The notes beneath the pieces are model-generated. The model ran no database searches. It had not been told where the DNA came from and saw only the letters and a program-made list of their open reading frames with translations. This document shows positions 33,088 through 41,496 of a DNA stretch of 64,000 nt, one piece after another; positions within the stretch are counted from its first letter, which is position 1; every line of letters starts with the position of its first letter. A program made the position numbers and the translations under genes. Source of the DNA: UBA6107 sp964459385 (GTDB lineage: Bacteria > Chloroflexota > Anaerolineae > Anaerolineales > Anaerolineaceae); NCBI GenBank assembly GCA_964459385.1, contig CAYWLG010000011.1, forward strand, positions 32,331 to 96,330, read 5' to 3'.

Positions 33088-34827
33088 ATGGCACAAAGAA
33101 TCGTAATTGACCCAATTACCCGCATCGAAGGGCACCTACGCATTGAGGTATCTGTCGATAGCAGCAACAAGATCACCGAAGCATACTCCTCCGGCACGAT
33201 GGTGCGCGGCATCGAGAAGATCCTCAAAGGCCGTGACCCGCGTGAGGCCTGGGCTTTCGCCCAGCGTGCCTGCGGCGTTTGCACCACGGTACACTCGTTC
33301 GCCTCGATCCGCTCGGTGGAAGATGCCCTGGGCATCAAGATCCCGAAAGCGGCCAATCTGATCCGCAACCTGATGATCGCCCAGCAGTATGTGCACGACC
33401 ATGTGATGCACTTCTATCACCTGCACGCGCTCGACTGGGTGGATGTGGTTTCCTGCTTAAAAGCCGACCCGGCCGAGACCTCTGCCATCCAGCAGAAGAT
33501 CTCCTCCTGGTCGAAATCATCACCGGCATACTTTGCCAGCGTGCAGCAGAAGGTGCAGTCAATTGTCGATAGCGGACAGCTTTCCATCTTCGCCAACGCC
33601 TACTGGGGTCACCCGGCTTACAAGTTGCCCCCCGAAGTGAACCTGCTGGCAGTGGCTCACTACCTTGAAGCGCTCGACTGGCAGAAAGACGCCACCAAGA
33701 TTCACACCATTTTCGGCGGCAAAAATCCGCACCCCAACTTTGTGGTGGGTGGTGTGCCCATGCCGATCGACCTCAACAGCGACACGGCCCTCAATGCCGA
33801 GCGCCTCTCGATCATCAATGACTCGATCAACAAGATGATCGAATTCGTCGATCAGGTTTACATCCCTGACCTGCTGGCCATTGCCCCCTATTACCTGGAC
33901 TATGGCGCCATCGGCGAAGGCTTGGGCAACTTCTTGACCTGGGGCGAGTTCCCCGGCGATGACAACAGCGACATCTCGAAATTCCTGGTGCCGCGTGCGG
34001 TGATCTTGAACCGCGATCTGAACAATATTCAGGTGCCGAACCCGAACGATTTCGCCAAGATGCAAGAGTTCGTGGCCCACTCGTGGTACGACTACAAGGG
34101 TGGCGACAAGAGCGGTTTGCATCCCTGGCAGGGTGAGACGAACTTTAACTACACCGGTCCGAAACCGCCTTACGATTACCTCGAGGTGGATCAGAAGTAT
34201 TCCTGGCTGAAATCGCCGCGTTGGGCCGAGACCCCCATGGAAGTGGGTCCGCTGGCCCGCGTGCTGGCCATGTATGCCGGTGGACACGCCCAGACCAAAG
34301 AGTTGGTCAACCTGGTGCTGACCACCCTCAACGTACCCACAGCAGCGCTCTTCTCCACGCTGGGACGCACCGCCGCCCGCGCCATCGAGACGAAAGTGTT
34401 CGCAGACGCCATGCGCACTTACTACGATGACCTGGTGGCTGAGATCAAAGCCGGCAACACCTCGACCTACGACGGCTCCAAATGGGACCCGATGACCTGG
34501 CCGAGCCACGCACAGGGCTTTGGCTACATGGAAGCCCCACGCGGCGCTCTGGGTCACTGGATCGTGATCGCCAACGGCAAGATCGATAACTATCAGATGG
34601 TGGTACCCACTACCTGGAACGGTTCCCCGCGCGATCACAAAGATCAACCCGGCGCTTATGAGGCATCGCTGGTGGGCACCCCACTGGCCAAGCCCGAATG
34701 GCCGCTCGAAGTGCTGCGTACCATTCACTCGTTCGATCCGTGCATGGCTTGCGCCATTCACCTGATCGACGCCGAGGGCAACAAGGTCGGCGAAACGGCC
34801 ACAGGGTTGAACATCTGCTACCGATGA
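33088..34827 (+). CDS. [NiFe] hydrogenase large subunit (Isp-type, group 1e-like)
   Basis: The 579-residue catalytic subunit has RIEGHLRIEV, the N-terminal nickel motif RACGVCTTVH (C62, C65, H69) and the C-terminal DPCMACAIH (C552, C555, H558). A 21-residue tail follows the last histidine, as expected for the peptide removed by the maturation protease. The gene order small-Isp1-Isp2-large is the hallmark of the Isp-type hydrogenases (group 1e). Such enzymes act in H2 oxidation, or in the reverse direction with sulfur. hyp accessory genes are not here. Confidence 0.95.
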   Translation: MAQRIVIDPITRIEGHLRIEVSVDSSNKITEAYSSGTMVRGIEKILKGRDPREAWAFAQRACGVCTTVHSFASIRSVEDALGIKIPKAANLIRNLMIAQQYVHDHVMHFYHLHALDWVDVVSCLKADPAETSAIQQKISSWSKSSPAYFASVQQKVQSIVDSGQLSIFANAYWGHPAYKLPPEVNLLAVAHYLEALDWQKDATKIHTIFGGKNPHPNFVVGGVPMPIDLNSDTALNAERLSIINDSINKMIEFVDQVYIPDLLAIAPYYLDYGAIGEGLGNFLTWGEFPGDDNSDISKFLVPRAVILNRDLNNIQVPNPNDFAKMQEFVAHSWYDYKGGDKSGLHPWQGETNFNYTGPKPPYDYLEVDQKYSWLKSPRWAETPMEVGPLARVLAMYAGGHAQTKELVNLVLTTLNVPTAALFSTLGRTAARAIETKVFADAMRTYYDDLVAEIKAGNTSTYDGSKWDPMTWPSHAQGFGYMEAPRGALGHWIVIANGKIDNYQMVVPTTWNGSPRDHKDQPGAYEASLVGTPLAKPEWPLEVLRTIHSFDPCMACAIHLIDAEGNKVGETATGLNICYR

Positions 34828-35303
34828 GCGACGCGAACTTGGCCAATCGTAAAGTTGTCATGGGATTGGGCAACCTCTTGAATTGCGACGAAGGGTTGGG
34901 CGTGCAGGCTTTGAAACTTCTGGAGGCCCAATCCGGAATTCCACAGGGGTTTGAACTGCTGGATGGCGGTGTGCTGGGCCTGAACCTGCTAATGATCGTG
35001 GAAGAGTGCAGTCATCTGCTGCTGCTGGATGCTGTGAATGTAGGCAAACCGGCCGGCACGGTGGTGGAACTCGAAAAGGAACAAATTCCGCTCTACGCCG
35101 GGGTGAAACTCTCGCAGCACCAGATCACCTTTCAGGAAGTGCTGGGTCTGGCCAACATCCGCGGCTATCTGCCCGAACACCTGCACCTGATCGGCATCCA
35201 GCCCGAGAACCTCTCGGTAGGACTGGAGTTAAGCCCGGTGGTGGCAAAGGCTCTGCCCGAAGTGGTGGAGCGAGCCAAAAAGATCATGGAAAAATGGGCC
35301 TGA
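34824..35303 (+). CDS. Hydrogenase maturation endopeptidase (HybD/HyaD family)
   Basis: The 159-residue protease processes the C-terminus of the large subunit after Ni insertion. The family motif GLGNLLNCDEGLG carries E23; D69 (LLLLDAV) and H99 (LSQHQITF) complete the three Ni-binding residues described for HybD. The start overlaps the large-subunit stop by four bases (ATGA), which fixes it over a longer upstream frame. Confidence 0.94.
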   Translation: MSDANLANRKVVMGLGNLLNCDEGLGVQALKLLEAQSGIPQGFELLDGGVLGLNLLMIVEECSHLLLLDAVNVGKPAGTVVELEKEQIPLYAGVKLSQHQITFQEVLGLANIRGYLPEHLHLIGIQPENLSVGLELSPVVAKALPEVVERAKKIMEKWA

Positions 35304-35334
35304 GCGCTCAGGCCCTACAGGAGTTGAAACAACG

Positions 35335-36381
35335 ATGGATTACTACTTCTTAGACGCGGTTTCCTGGCAGTACAGCCAGGCTTTGTATCATGCGGCGGCC
35401 CATTTGGGTCGTGAGGCATTGTTTATTTTGCGCCCGGCCACCCCTTACGTGTGCATCGGCTACCATCAGGATGCCCAGCAGGAAATTGACCTGGACTACA
35501 CCCGTGAACACAACATTCCGGTATTTCGGCGTGAGGTGGGCGGGGGAGCGGTCTTTCTGGATGGGCAGCAATTGTTCTTCCAGTTGATCATCAATGAAAA
35601 TCACCCCGGCGTGCCTGAAAATATCGCCGACTTTTACAAAAAGTTCCTGCAGCCGGTGATCGATACCTTCCGCGCCTTTGGCGTGCCGGCCGAATACAAG
35701 CCGGTGAACGATATCATCACCAGCGGACGCAAGATCTCGGGCACTGGCGCGGCCCAGATCGACGAAATGCTCATTCTGGTGGGCAATTTCATCCAGGATT
35801 TTGACTATGAGACGATGTCAAAATGCCTGCGCGTGCCTGACGAGAAGTTCCGCGACAAGGTGCATAAGACGATGTACGAGAACCTGACCACCATGCTGCG
35901 CGAAACCGGCAGCATCCCGGCCAACAAAGCGCTGGGCGATGAACTGGCCAAACGCTACGCCGAGATCGTGGGCGGCATGACCCCCAAAGAGCTGGACGCC
36001 GAACTGACCGCCAAGGCAGATGAAATGCTTAAAGAGATGGATACCCCTGAATGGCTGCTGGGCAACGACAAACGCCGCCCCGATTCAAAACAGGTGAAGA
36101 TCTCTGAAGGCGTTTACGTGATCCAGAAGATGTTCAAATCGCCGGGCGGGCTCATCCGCGCCACGGCAGTGAACCAGGAGGGCAAACTGCAGGACGTGCA
36201 CCTCTCGGGCGATTTCTTCTTCTTCCCGGCTGAAAAACTGCTGGAGTTGGAACGAACCCTTGATGGCGTGAGCGTTGAGCCCGAGGCCATCAGTGCCGCG
36301 GCGGCCAGCTTCTACGCTGCCAACCAGATCGAATCGCCGGGCGTCGTGCCCGAAGATTTCGGCAAGGTGTTTGCGAATTAA
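35335..36381 (+). CDS. Lipoate-protein ligase, sulfur-pathway type
   Basis: The 348-residue protein has the LplA fold with RREVGGGAVF (65-74), the lipoyl-AMP binding glycine loop, and the catalytic lysine K133 in GRKISGTGAAQ. An additional domain of about 110 residues follows, as in LplA and the sLpl group. Its natural target in this operon is the GcvH-like carrier, which would be lipoylated on K74. CAGGAG precedes the ATG. Confidence 0.9.
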   Translation: MDYYFLDAVSWQYSQALYHAAAHLGREALFILRPATPYVCIGYHQDAQQEIDLDYTREHNIPVFRREVGGGAVFLDGQQLFFQLIINENHPGVPENIADFYKKFLQPVIDTFRAFGVPAEYKPVNDIITSGRKISGTGAAQIDEMLILVGNFIQDFDYETMSKCLRVPDEKFRDKVHKTMYENLTTMLRETGSIPANKALGDELAKRYAEIVGGMTPKELDAELTAKADEMLKEMDTPEWLLGNDKRRPDSKQVKISEGVYVIQKMFKSPGGLIRATAVNQEGKLQDVHLSGDFFFFPAEKLLELERTLDGVSVEPEAISAAAASFYAANQIESPGVVPEDFGKVFAN

Positions 36382-36405
36382 TTCGTGCTGAAATAGCTAT
36401 TTGAA

Positions 36406-36446
36406 GATCAAGCCAACCATCCGAGGGGGAATGTGTTGGCTTGATC
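36406..36446 (+). terminator. Hairpin ending the hydrogenase operon
   Basis: GATCAAGCCAAC (36406-36417) and GTTGGCTTGATC (36435-36446) form a perfect 12-pair stem. Only a weak T-containing run follows, so it may act as a terminator or 3' stabiliser. Confidence 0.7.
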
Positions 36447-36542
36447 TATTACATATATTGAATCAATACGAATCTTTAAGTAATATTCGGTTTATATTGT
36501 TATATACTATTTTAATTACAAACTTTTCTTTGAGGAAGCAAT

Positions 36543-37475
36543 ATGACGGGGAAAACTGAAAAAAAAGAAAAAGACGTAGCTGAAAAAATTGATGAAAACC
36601 ATATTCTCCGGATAGGAAAATGGTTAGAACAGCAGAATGGGTTAAGAATATTTTTCTATTTAACCTTTGTGGTTATTGCTCCAATTCTTTCATTCTTTGC
36701 TGATTTTAAGAGCTTGTTCGGCGATATTTGGAAACCTACTTACTCTTACATTCTTTTTGTTGTAATTATTCTTGTATTGAGTGTGTTGGATTTTTTTCAT
36801 TCTTATCTGGCTAAAAAGAGATTAAATGATTTGCAAGATGCAAAACGGCAAATTGTGAATGCAAAAAAGCTCATTAGACGAGCAATAGATCAATCCCCGA
36901 CAAATTATCTTGTGCTCTCCTCAGATCATCTATATGATATAAATTCTGATGGCTCAGTTAATTATCGTAAAACCGCAAAAATTGATTGTTCTACAAAACC
37001 AGTTAACTGGGCAATTATTAGATTTGCAATTGTTGGCGAATCACAAATAAACGATGGACAATTGGATATTAATGTTTACACAAGCGAAAAAAAAGGAAAA
37101 GAGTTAGCCTATTTTATTTATGATGAAGATAGCAAAAGAAAAGAAATCGCAATATTGTTAGATTTGCCAAGTAAAGGTAAACAATACTCTCAGTATTGTG
37201 TCTTTGTTAAATGTAAGGGCGCATATATTGATCTAGTAAATTACCATCCTGATTTTGGAAGCTTAACGATTGAAAATAAGACTAAACAAATCTCAGTAAA
37301 ATTTATTGCTCCAGTTGATTTTGAGTTTATGGAAATTAAAGACAGTAATGGAATGTTTGATGAGTACCAAATCAGTGATCAGGAGGATGGGAGATCAACG
37401 CTAGTTTGGTCAGGAAATGATATTGATTTAGGAGTTTATAAATATTCACTTGAGGCAAAAAAAAGAGAGCCATAA
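36543..37475 (+). CDS. Hypothetical membrane protein with C-terminal soluble domain
   Basis: The 310-residue protein has two hydrophobic helices (about residues 36-54 and 67-85) after a lysine/glutamate-rich N-terminus. A coiled region and a soluble domain rich in strands follow. No motif or family is recognisable. Base composition is much more AT-rich than the neighbours and codon use changes sharply, so it is probably acquired. GAGGAAG lies before the ATG. It is transcribed alone, with a terminator behind. Confidence 0.7.
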   Translation: MTGKTEKKEKDVAEKIDENHILRIGKWLEQQNGLRIFFYLTFVVIAPILSFFADFKSLFGDIWKPTYSYILFVVIILVLSVLDFFHSYLAKKRLNDLQDAKRQIVNAKKLIRRAIDQSPTNYLVLSSDHLYDINSDGSVNYRKTAKIDCSTKPVNWAIIRFAIVGESQINDGQLDINVYTSEKKGKELAYFIYDEDSKRKEIAILLDLPSKGKQYSQYCVFVKCKGAYIDLVNYHPDFGSLTIENKTKQISVKFIAPVDFEFMEIKDSNGMFDEYQISDQEDGRSTLVWSGNDIDLGVYKYSLEAKKREP

Positions 37476-37490
37476 AGGCTCTCTTTTTAT
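37461..37490 (+). terminator. Terminator of the AT-rich membrane protein gene
   Basis: AAAAGAGAGCC (37461-37471) and GGCTCTCTTTT (37477-37487) form an eleven-pair stem enclosing the gene's stop codon, followed by T's. Confidence 0.9.
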
Positions 37491-37846
37491 CCTCCATCAT
37501 CAATACCAAAATTCATTTACTCTCTCCTCTCCCCTCAATAGGACCTAGTACACAGTCTAAACTTGAATAAATATTAGTATATTTTGCAAAGAAAATCAAG
37601 TAAGAACTTTGTTAATACATCTTCATAAATTATTGATAAATATGTGAAATTAATCTTTACTCATATTTTATAGAATAGCAACAAATTTAATTGATTTTAT
37701 AATAAGTGGTTTTATAGTTGAATCCGCATGAATACACCTCCGTTTGCAAGCATTTCACGCTTTTCTCATCTTAGCGGTTTATTTCGGCGCGAATTGTCTG
37801 TAAAAAAATTTACATCTTTCCATTTTTTGTCAATATTACTCCGAAT
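37491..37846. other. AT-rich stretch without a convincing gene
   Basis: This is low-GC DNA with no recognisable gene, repeat or tRNA. A 42-codon frame starting at 37728 has no ribosome site and no familiar content. Confidence 0.6.
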
Positions 37847-37881
37847 AAAAAAATGAAAATTGCCCGACAAAAGCAATTTTC
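37847..37881 (-). terminator. Terminator of the glucosylglycerate operon (minus strand)
   Basis: GAAAATTGC (37855-37863) and GCAATTTTC (37873-37881) form a nine-pair stem. On the minus strand it is followed by ATTTTTTTATTC. Confidence 0.75.
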
Positions 37882-37913
37882 GAAATATGTCTCTTTGATG
37901 TTTTGGTAAAAAA

Positions 37914-38483
37914 TCATATAGATACCCACTCAACCCAGACTACCCCTGTATTCTCGGGGATGCGCTCGTAGGCGCGGCCCAGCGGCAGTCCTTCAACATG
38001 GCAGCGGGCGGTGGCAATGGCCAGCCCGTGCGAGACGATGAGGATGCGCTGATGGGGGTGGCGGGCGGCAATATCATCGAGGGCGGCATGGACGCGCGCG
38101 GCCACCTCGGCGACGGTCTCGCCGCCGGGCGGACGCAGGTTGGCCGGGTCGGTTTCGCGCTGCTGCCACAACTGGCTGTAGCGTTCACGGATGACGGTGA
38201 CGAGCTGGCCTTCCCACTCGCCTTGATTGATCTCACGCAGGCGGGTATCGGCTTGAATGGGCAGGTTCACTTTGGCAGCAATGGCTTCGGCGGTCTGCAG
38301 GGTGCGTTTCAGGTCGCTGGAATAAAGGGCGCTGAAAGGTTGGTCGAGTTGGGCCAGATTTTCGGCAACGGCCGCCGCCTGGGCCAGCCCTATGTCGTTG
38401 AGGGGTACGTTGCTCTGTCCCTGATAGCGGCCGATCACATTCCAATCGGTTTGTCCGTGGCGGACGAGGCAGTAGTGGGTCAT
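37914..38483 (-). CDS. Histidine phosphatase, probable glucosyl-3-phosphoglycerate phosphatase
   Basis: The 189-residue protein is a phosphoglycerate-mutase-like phosphatase. The catalytic LVRHGQTDWN and the YSSDLKRTLQTAEAI region are intact, and HGLAIA holds the second histidine. Mycobacterial GpgP belongs to the same superfamily, and this gene starts one base inside the stop of the GpgS-like gene (TGATG). It probably removes the phosphate from glucosyl-3-phosphoglycerate to give glucosylglycerate. Other mutase-like substrates cannot be excluded. Confidence 0.8.
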   Translation of the reverse strand: MTHYCLVRHGQTDWNVIGRYQGQSNVPLNDIGLAQAAAVAENLAQLDQPFSALYSSDLKRTLQTAEAIAAKVNLPIQADTRLREINQGEWEGQLVTVIRERYSQLWQQRETDPANLRPPGGETVAEVAARVHAALDDIAARHPHQRILIVSHGLAIATARCHVEGLPLGRAYERIPENTGVVWVEWVSI

Positions 38484-40267
38484 CAATGGCGTTTCTCCAT
38501 ATATTCGGGTACGCTGATCATGGGTGGGCGGTCAAGTTCGGCGATCTCTTCCACTTCGAGGAAGTACTCCCCGTTCAGGTAGTGGATCAGCTTCATGGTC
38601 TTGTTCACGTCCTCGATGATCGAGCGTTCGTAGCGTTTTTCCAATTTGTGCAGCACAGTTTGAATGATGGCAAATGACATCTTGCTCAGGGCTTCGAGTT
38701 CCTGATTATGGTGGATGCGTTCCAGCAGGTCCACCTGGGCGATGGCCCCCAGGCCGTAGCGCTCGAAAACGTCGATGAGCAGGCCGGTTTCGACGCCGTA
38801 GCCGGAATAAAAGGTGGCCTGTTCGAGGGCCTCACGGCGGCCGGCATATTCACCCGAAAGCGGCTGGATCACGCCGGAAAGCTCCGGGTAAAAGAGGTTC
38901 AGCAGCGGGCGCGCGGTCAGTTCGGTCACCCGGCCACCGCTGCCGGCCTGCAGCTTGTTGCCCACGCGCAGCGGACGGCGGTAAAAGCCCTTCACGAACT
39001 TGATGTTCATGTTTTGCAGCAGCGGGCCGATGATGCCGTAAACGAAGCGCGGATGGATGTTGACGATGTCGGTGTCGATCCAGGCCACGATCTCCCCGCG
39101 GGTCACCAGCAGGCTCTTCCAGAGGGCTTCGCCTTTGCCGCGGCGGGCGCCCATCTGCGGCAGGATCTCCTGATGGATGTAGGTGGGCACGCCCAGGTCT
39201 TGCGCGATCTCACGGGTGCGGTCGGTGGAGTTGGAGTCGATGAGCACGATCTCATCGATCAGGGGCACGTCATCCATGAGGGCGGTCTTGATGGTGGTGA
39301 TCACCTTGCCGACGGTAGCCTCTTCGTTGAGCGCGGGCATGGCCAGACTGATGGTGAGCCCCTGGCTTTGTTTGAGCTCGGTAAGCTGCTGCAGCTCGGC
39401 AAATTCATCGGCGTGAAAAGTGTTTTCGGCGAACCACTTATCCACCAGAATCGAGATGGCCTGGGCGCTGGCACGTTCGTCAAAGACGGTCTGGTTGAGC
39501 TGGCGGCGCGCTTTGACCACGAACACCGTGGCCGAAGAATGGCGCAGCAGGTTCTCGGCCACCGCGCCGATGGAGGGGCCGCCGATGGCATTGCTGGCGG
39601 TGGAGCCCAAAATGACCAGGTCATACTCCTCGGCCGCTTCGGCCAGGCTCTTGGCCACATCATCGGTGACGATCGTGCGCGGCGTGATCTCAGGAATCTG
39701 GTGCAGGATGTGCTGAAAGCCTTTAAATGGAGCATCGTTGCTGTTGCCGCTAAGCGAAAGGTGCAGTACATCAAGCTTTTGGGGTTTGAGGTTGAGCCCC
39801 ACTTGCAGGGCTAGTTCTGCGTGTGGGCCGCCGCGCACGGCCACCAGGGTCTTATCGAATGCTGGGTGGGCGGATCCACGCACGATCACCACATCGGCGG
39901 GGGCGTCGTTGAGGATCACTGAAGCGGGCATACCGCAGGTTTGATTGCCTTCTTCCCATTCCACCACGAGCAAGGCAGGCTTTTCGACGGCGATGATCTC
40001 TTTGAGATCTTTCCAGGGGGCCTCAGAGACGATGACGGTGGACTTGTAGCGTACTTTTGGCCCCGCGCTCAACTCCATGAGGCGTCTGCGCATCTGGCGG
40101 GCGGCCTGCGCCTCACCGCTGACCGACTCGCCCGTGCAAACGGGGATGATGCCGACCAGCACCACCTCTTCGGCCAGCTTTTTGGCCAAAGCAATTGAAG
40201 AATTGCCTTCATGCTGCAGGCTGATAGGCACCAGCGCGGTGCGGACTTTTCCGAATGGATTTTTCAT
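38483..40267 (-). CDS. Glucosyl-3-phosphoglycerate synthase with N-terminal tandem universal-stress domains
   Basis: The 594-residue protein has two regions. Residues about 1-255 look like two universal-stress-protein-type domains; the second ends in GSTASNAIGGPSIGAVAENLLRHSSATVFVVK, with the G-2x-G-9x-G(S/T)-like nucleotide loop. Residues 303-594 are a GT2/GT81-type transferase with AMPALNEEATVG, DSNSTDR, DTDIVN and GRVTELTARPLLNLFYPE, characteristic of GpgS. It would transfer glucose from a nucleotide sugar to 3-phosphoglycerate. The USP fusion could sense nucleotide or stress. It is coupled to the phosphatase gene behind it. Confidence 0.85.
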   Translation of the reverse strand: MKNPFGKVRTALVPISLQHEGNSSIALAKKLAEEVVLVGIIPVCTGESVSGEAQAARQMRRRLMELSAGPKVRYKSTVIVSEAPWKDLKEIIAVEKPALLVVEWEEGNQTCGMPASVILNDAPADVVIVRGSAHPAFDKTLVAVRGGPHAELALQVGLNLKPQKLDVLHLSLSGNSNDAPFKGFQHILHQIPEITPRTIVTDDVAKSLAEAAEEYDLVILGSTASNAIGGPSIGAVAENLLRHSSATVFVVKARRQLNQTVFDERASAQAISILVDKWFAENTFHADEFAELQQLTELKQSQGLTISLAMPALNEEATVGKVITTIKTALMDDVPLIDEIVLIDSNSTDRTREIAQDLGVPTYIHQEILPQMGARRGKGEALWKSLLVTRGEIVAWIDTDIVNIHPRFVYGIIGPLLQNMNIKFVKGFYRRPLRVGNKLQAGSGGRVTELTARPLLNLFYPELSGVIQPLSGEYAGRREALEQATFYSGYGVETGLLIDVFERYGLGAIAQVDLLERIHHNQELEALSKMSFAIIQTVLHKLEKRYERSIIEDVNKTMKLIHYLNGEYFLEVEEIAELDRPPMISVPEYMEKRH

Positions 40268-40269
40268 CT

Positions 40270-41496
40270 TTACTCCTTGCGTACACGAAACAACGGTTCG
40301 ATCGCATCACGGTAGATCGCACGCCAGGTATAGCCGTGTTTGGCCTTGCGTGCCCAGCGCTGGGTGCTTTCTGAGTTCAGCACGGCTGCGATCTGCGCGG
40401 CGATCTCGACGGAGTTGCCGTCGGGGTCAAAATAATTCACATCTTCGCCACCCAGTTCGCGCAGCACGGGAATGTCGGCGCAAAAGGCGGGGATGTTGCT
40501 GAAGCCGGCCTCGATAAGCGGAATGCCAAAGCCCTCTTCACGGCTGGGGAAGAGCAGGGCGTCGGCGAGACGGTAAAAGTCGGCAATGATCTCATCGGGC
40601 AAAAATTCAGCGGTCACCTCGGCCATAAAGATGGCACGTCCTTGCAGCGAAAGCGCATCGCGCAGGTCAAGCAGCTTTTGGCGATACTGCCGGTTGGCGG
40701 GGTTGTGCGGCCCTTCAGGCCCGGTGACGAGCAACATGGCCTGTGGGAACTCATTGGCGAGGGCGGCCGTCACGTGCAGGGCCAGCTCAATATTTTTTCG
40801 CGTGGTTAGGCGAACCGGCAAAAGCAGCAGCGGATCGGCGTCGAAGAGACCCAGAGAGTGGGCCAGTTCAATGGTCTGCGGTTCGAGTTTATAGAAGCTG
40901 TGCAGATCCACCCCATTGGGGATGACCTGAATGCCCGCCGGGTCAAGGCCGAGCAGTTCGGCCAGTTCCTGGCGGCGCTGCTCTGAGATGACCACATTGG
41001 TCACGCCCGGCCAGGGTTGGCGCAGTAACTGCCACGGAAAGCCCTCGTGCATCTCGGCACGATAGCGCGGCGTGGTCCAGGCCAGATCGTGATGCCAGAG
41101 GATCAACTCCGGGTAACCGGGCTGCTGGTGCAGGGCAAAAAGGGCGGCGGTGAGGGCCAGGTTCTTATGCAGGGTAGCCACGTTGTGGGCGATCAGGTAA
41201 TCGAAACCCTTGAGTTCACGGCTGAGCACCTCGAGCAGACGGTCTACCAGGGCGTTAAAGCGCGGACTGACCGTGCCGGCATCCAGTTCGGCCTTGACGG
41301 CCAAAACCTCCGCGTGGCGCGAATCGGCCTCCGCGATTTGGCAGAATGGAATCTCAGGGCCGAGCGCGCTGCCGCGGCCGGCAAAAATGGTCACCTGGTG
41401 GCCGACTTCCGTCATCAGACGGGCGTGATGGGCCAGCACGCTTTCGACCCCGCCCACGATGGGGGGAGAGGAATAATGCAGCAGAGCGATCTTCAT
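40270..41496 (-). CDS. GT4-family glycosyltransferase
   Basis: The 408-residue protein is a GT-B glycosyltransferase: N-terminal LLHYSSPPIVGGVESVLAHHARLM, and C-terminal GPEGPHNPANRQY, SREEGFGIPLIEAGFSNIPAFCADIPVLRELGGEDV, which contains the EX7E-type motif. The start is fixed by the ATGA overlap with the preceding glycosyltransferase; a longer upstream frame is discarded. The acceptor is unknown. It precedes the GpgS gene by two bases. Confidence 0.87.
   Translation of the reverse strand: MKIALLHYSSPPIVGGVESVLAHHARLMTEVGHQVTIFAGRGSALGPEIPFCQIAEADSRHAEVLAVKAELDAGTVSPRFNALVDRLLEVLSRELKGFDYLIAHNVATLHKNLALTAALFALHQQPGYPELILWHHDLAWTTPRYRAEMHEGFPWQLLRQPWPGVTNVVISEQRRQELAELLGLDPAGIQVIPNGVDLHSFYKLEPQTIELAHSLGLFDADPLLLLPVRLTTRKNIELALHVTAALANEFPQAMLLVTGPEGPHNPANRQYRQKLLDLRDALSLQGRAIFMAEVTAEFLPDEIIADFYRLADALLFPSREEGFGIPLIEAGFSNIPAFCADIPVLRELGGEDVNYFDPDGNSVEIAAQIAAVLNSESTQRWARKAKHGYTWRAIYRDAIEPLFRVRKE

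Noticed and set aside
37728..37856. 42-codon frame in AT-rich DNA
   Set aside because: No ribosome site and no family similarity.
38708..39814. 368-codon frame on the plus strand
   Set aside because: Antisense to the GpgS-like gene in GC-rich DNA; composition is that of a shadow frame.
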